A stretch of 64,000 nucleotides of DNA, taken from positions 186,001 through 250,000 of the forward strand of contig JAHBTX010000002.1 in NCBI GenBank assembly GCA_019638395.1, in the 5' to 3' direction. The stretch comes from Cyclobacteriaceae bacterium (GTDB lineage Bacteria > Bacteroidota > Bacteroidia > Cytophagales > Cyclobacteriaceae). The notes under the pieces are model-generated. The model worked only from the letters and a program-made list of their open reading frames with translations. It ran no database searches and was not told where the DNA came from. Shown here in pieces: positions 63,637 through 64,000 of the stretch. Position numbers and translations under genes: made by a program. Each line of letters begins with the position of its first letter. The stretch's first letter is position 1.

Positions 63637-64000
63637 TCAGATTCCTAATTTTTGGCGTTGCGTCCAGATTTCATCGATAGGTTGGCCGGCACTACTCTTG
63701 CCACTGTGGCGCCAGTTACCATCTACAAATGAAAAATCAAATTCAAGTTTTGCGCCTACGCGATTGTTATCGCGCGAAAATACTTCAATGGTTTCAGTGT
63801 ACTTACCGTTTTCGGTAGTGTAAGTTCCGCCACCGGTTCCGGAAAATTCTTTTGTTTCGCTGTTGTAGGCAATCCATTGAAAGCGTGTGCCCGAAAGTAT
63901 CTTCATGGTTTTACGCGCACCGGGAGTCATGGTTTGCATACCGTTACCGGTTACACGCCCCGTAATTAACCAGGCACCTGCCAGTTGACCGGGTTTGCCA
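63637..64000 (-). CDS. Secreted/membrane protein, Bacteroidota family (5' end outside window)
   Basis: About 120 C-terminal residues of a longer protein; the frame is open to the right edge, so the ATG at 63939 is not the start. The visible part begins with GQLAGAWLITGRVTG, then RKTMKILSGTRFQWIAYN, GTGGGTYTTENGKYTETIEV, KLEFDFSF and GKSSAGQPIDEIWTQR. This is the single-domain beta-barrel-like pattern of a group of Bacteroidota proteins with no assigned role. The signal peptide, if present, is outside the window. Confidence 0.7.
   Translation of the reverse strand, partial: GKPGQLAGAWLITGRVTGNGMQTMTPGARKTMKILSGTRFQWIAYNSETKEFSGTGGGTYTTENGKYTETIEVFSRDNNRVGAKLEFDFSFVDGNWRHSGKSSAGQPIDEIWTQRQKLGI

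Overview
The window is a chromosomal segment of a Bacteroidota bacterium, most likely of the order Cytophagales. The evidence is: two SusC/SusD-type outer-membrane import operons; Bacteroidota-type promoters (TTG, about 19 bases, TAnnTTTG) in front of several genes with no clear Shine-Dalgarno sequences; a DUF4105 protein; an S16 ribosomal protein with a long charged tail; and a eukaryote-like class Ia ribonucleotide reductase. No rRNA, tRNA, CRISPR array, insertion sequence or prophage was seen.

Layout. 1-4.1 kb: an envelope cluster (end of coaX, a beta-barrel protein, a TPR protein, LptC-like, a 52-residue membrane protein), followed by ppiD at 4.2 kb. 6.4-9.2 kb: DUF493, pterin dehydratase, rsmI, a membrane protein resembling only the membrane half of Lnt, and an inositol-phosphatase-family gene. 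9.2-15.4 kb: an ABC permease, a 59-residue cysteine-containing membrane peptide, an AAA ATPase preceded by tandem repeats, a radical SAM/SPASM protein and a DUF4105 protein. 15.5-21.2 kb (minus): sucA-sucB-lpd. 21.3-25.7 kb: rpsP, rimM, trmD, rplS, fbaB, accD. 25.8-38.9 kb (minus): two paralogous SusC-SusD-lipoprotein operons in tandem. 39.2-43.9 kb: rplU-rpmA (minus) and nrdB-nrdA (plus). 44-45.9 kb: two nuclease-like genes and a DUF3127 gene. 46-49.9 kb (minus): acs, a ZIP transporter and apbE. 50-54.3 kb: ruvB and a formylglycine-enzyme-like protein with an ECF sigma factor and a putative anti-sigma protein. 54.4-57.3 kb (minus): pyrH, a TssD/Hcp-like gene, frr, lgt and a small membrane protein. 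57.5-64 kb: a TRIC-family channel, a coiled-coil protein, a biotin carrier protein, a TPP-riboswitch-controlled TonB receptor, a UbiA-type prenyltransferase, purN, a thioesterase and a partial secreted protein.

How the genes work together. Much of the window is housekeeping: the 2-oxoglutarate dehydrogenase complex, translation factors, nucleotide reduction, fatty-acid initiation (AccD and a biotin carrier) and lipoprotein biogenesis (Lgt, and DUF4105 as the likely N-acyltransferase). The accessory content is outer-membrane nutrient uptake: two SusCD systems of unknown substrate and one receptor that its riboswitch marks as a probable thiamin importer.

The points most worth a second look are: a phage-tail-fibre-like domain inserted into one SusD protein; an orphan TssD/Hcp-like gene between pyrH and frr; the complete TPP riboswitch leader; the Lnt-like protein with no catalytic domain; an AccD without its zinc-ribbon cysteines; a 14-base promoter signature shared by three ribosomal-protein transcription units; and several nested or perfect inverted repeats.
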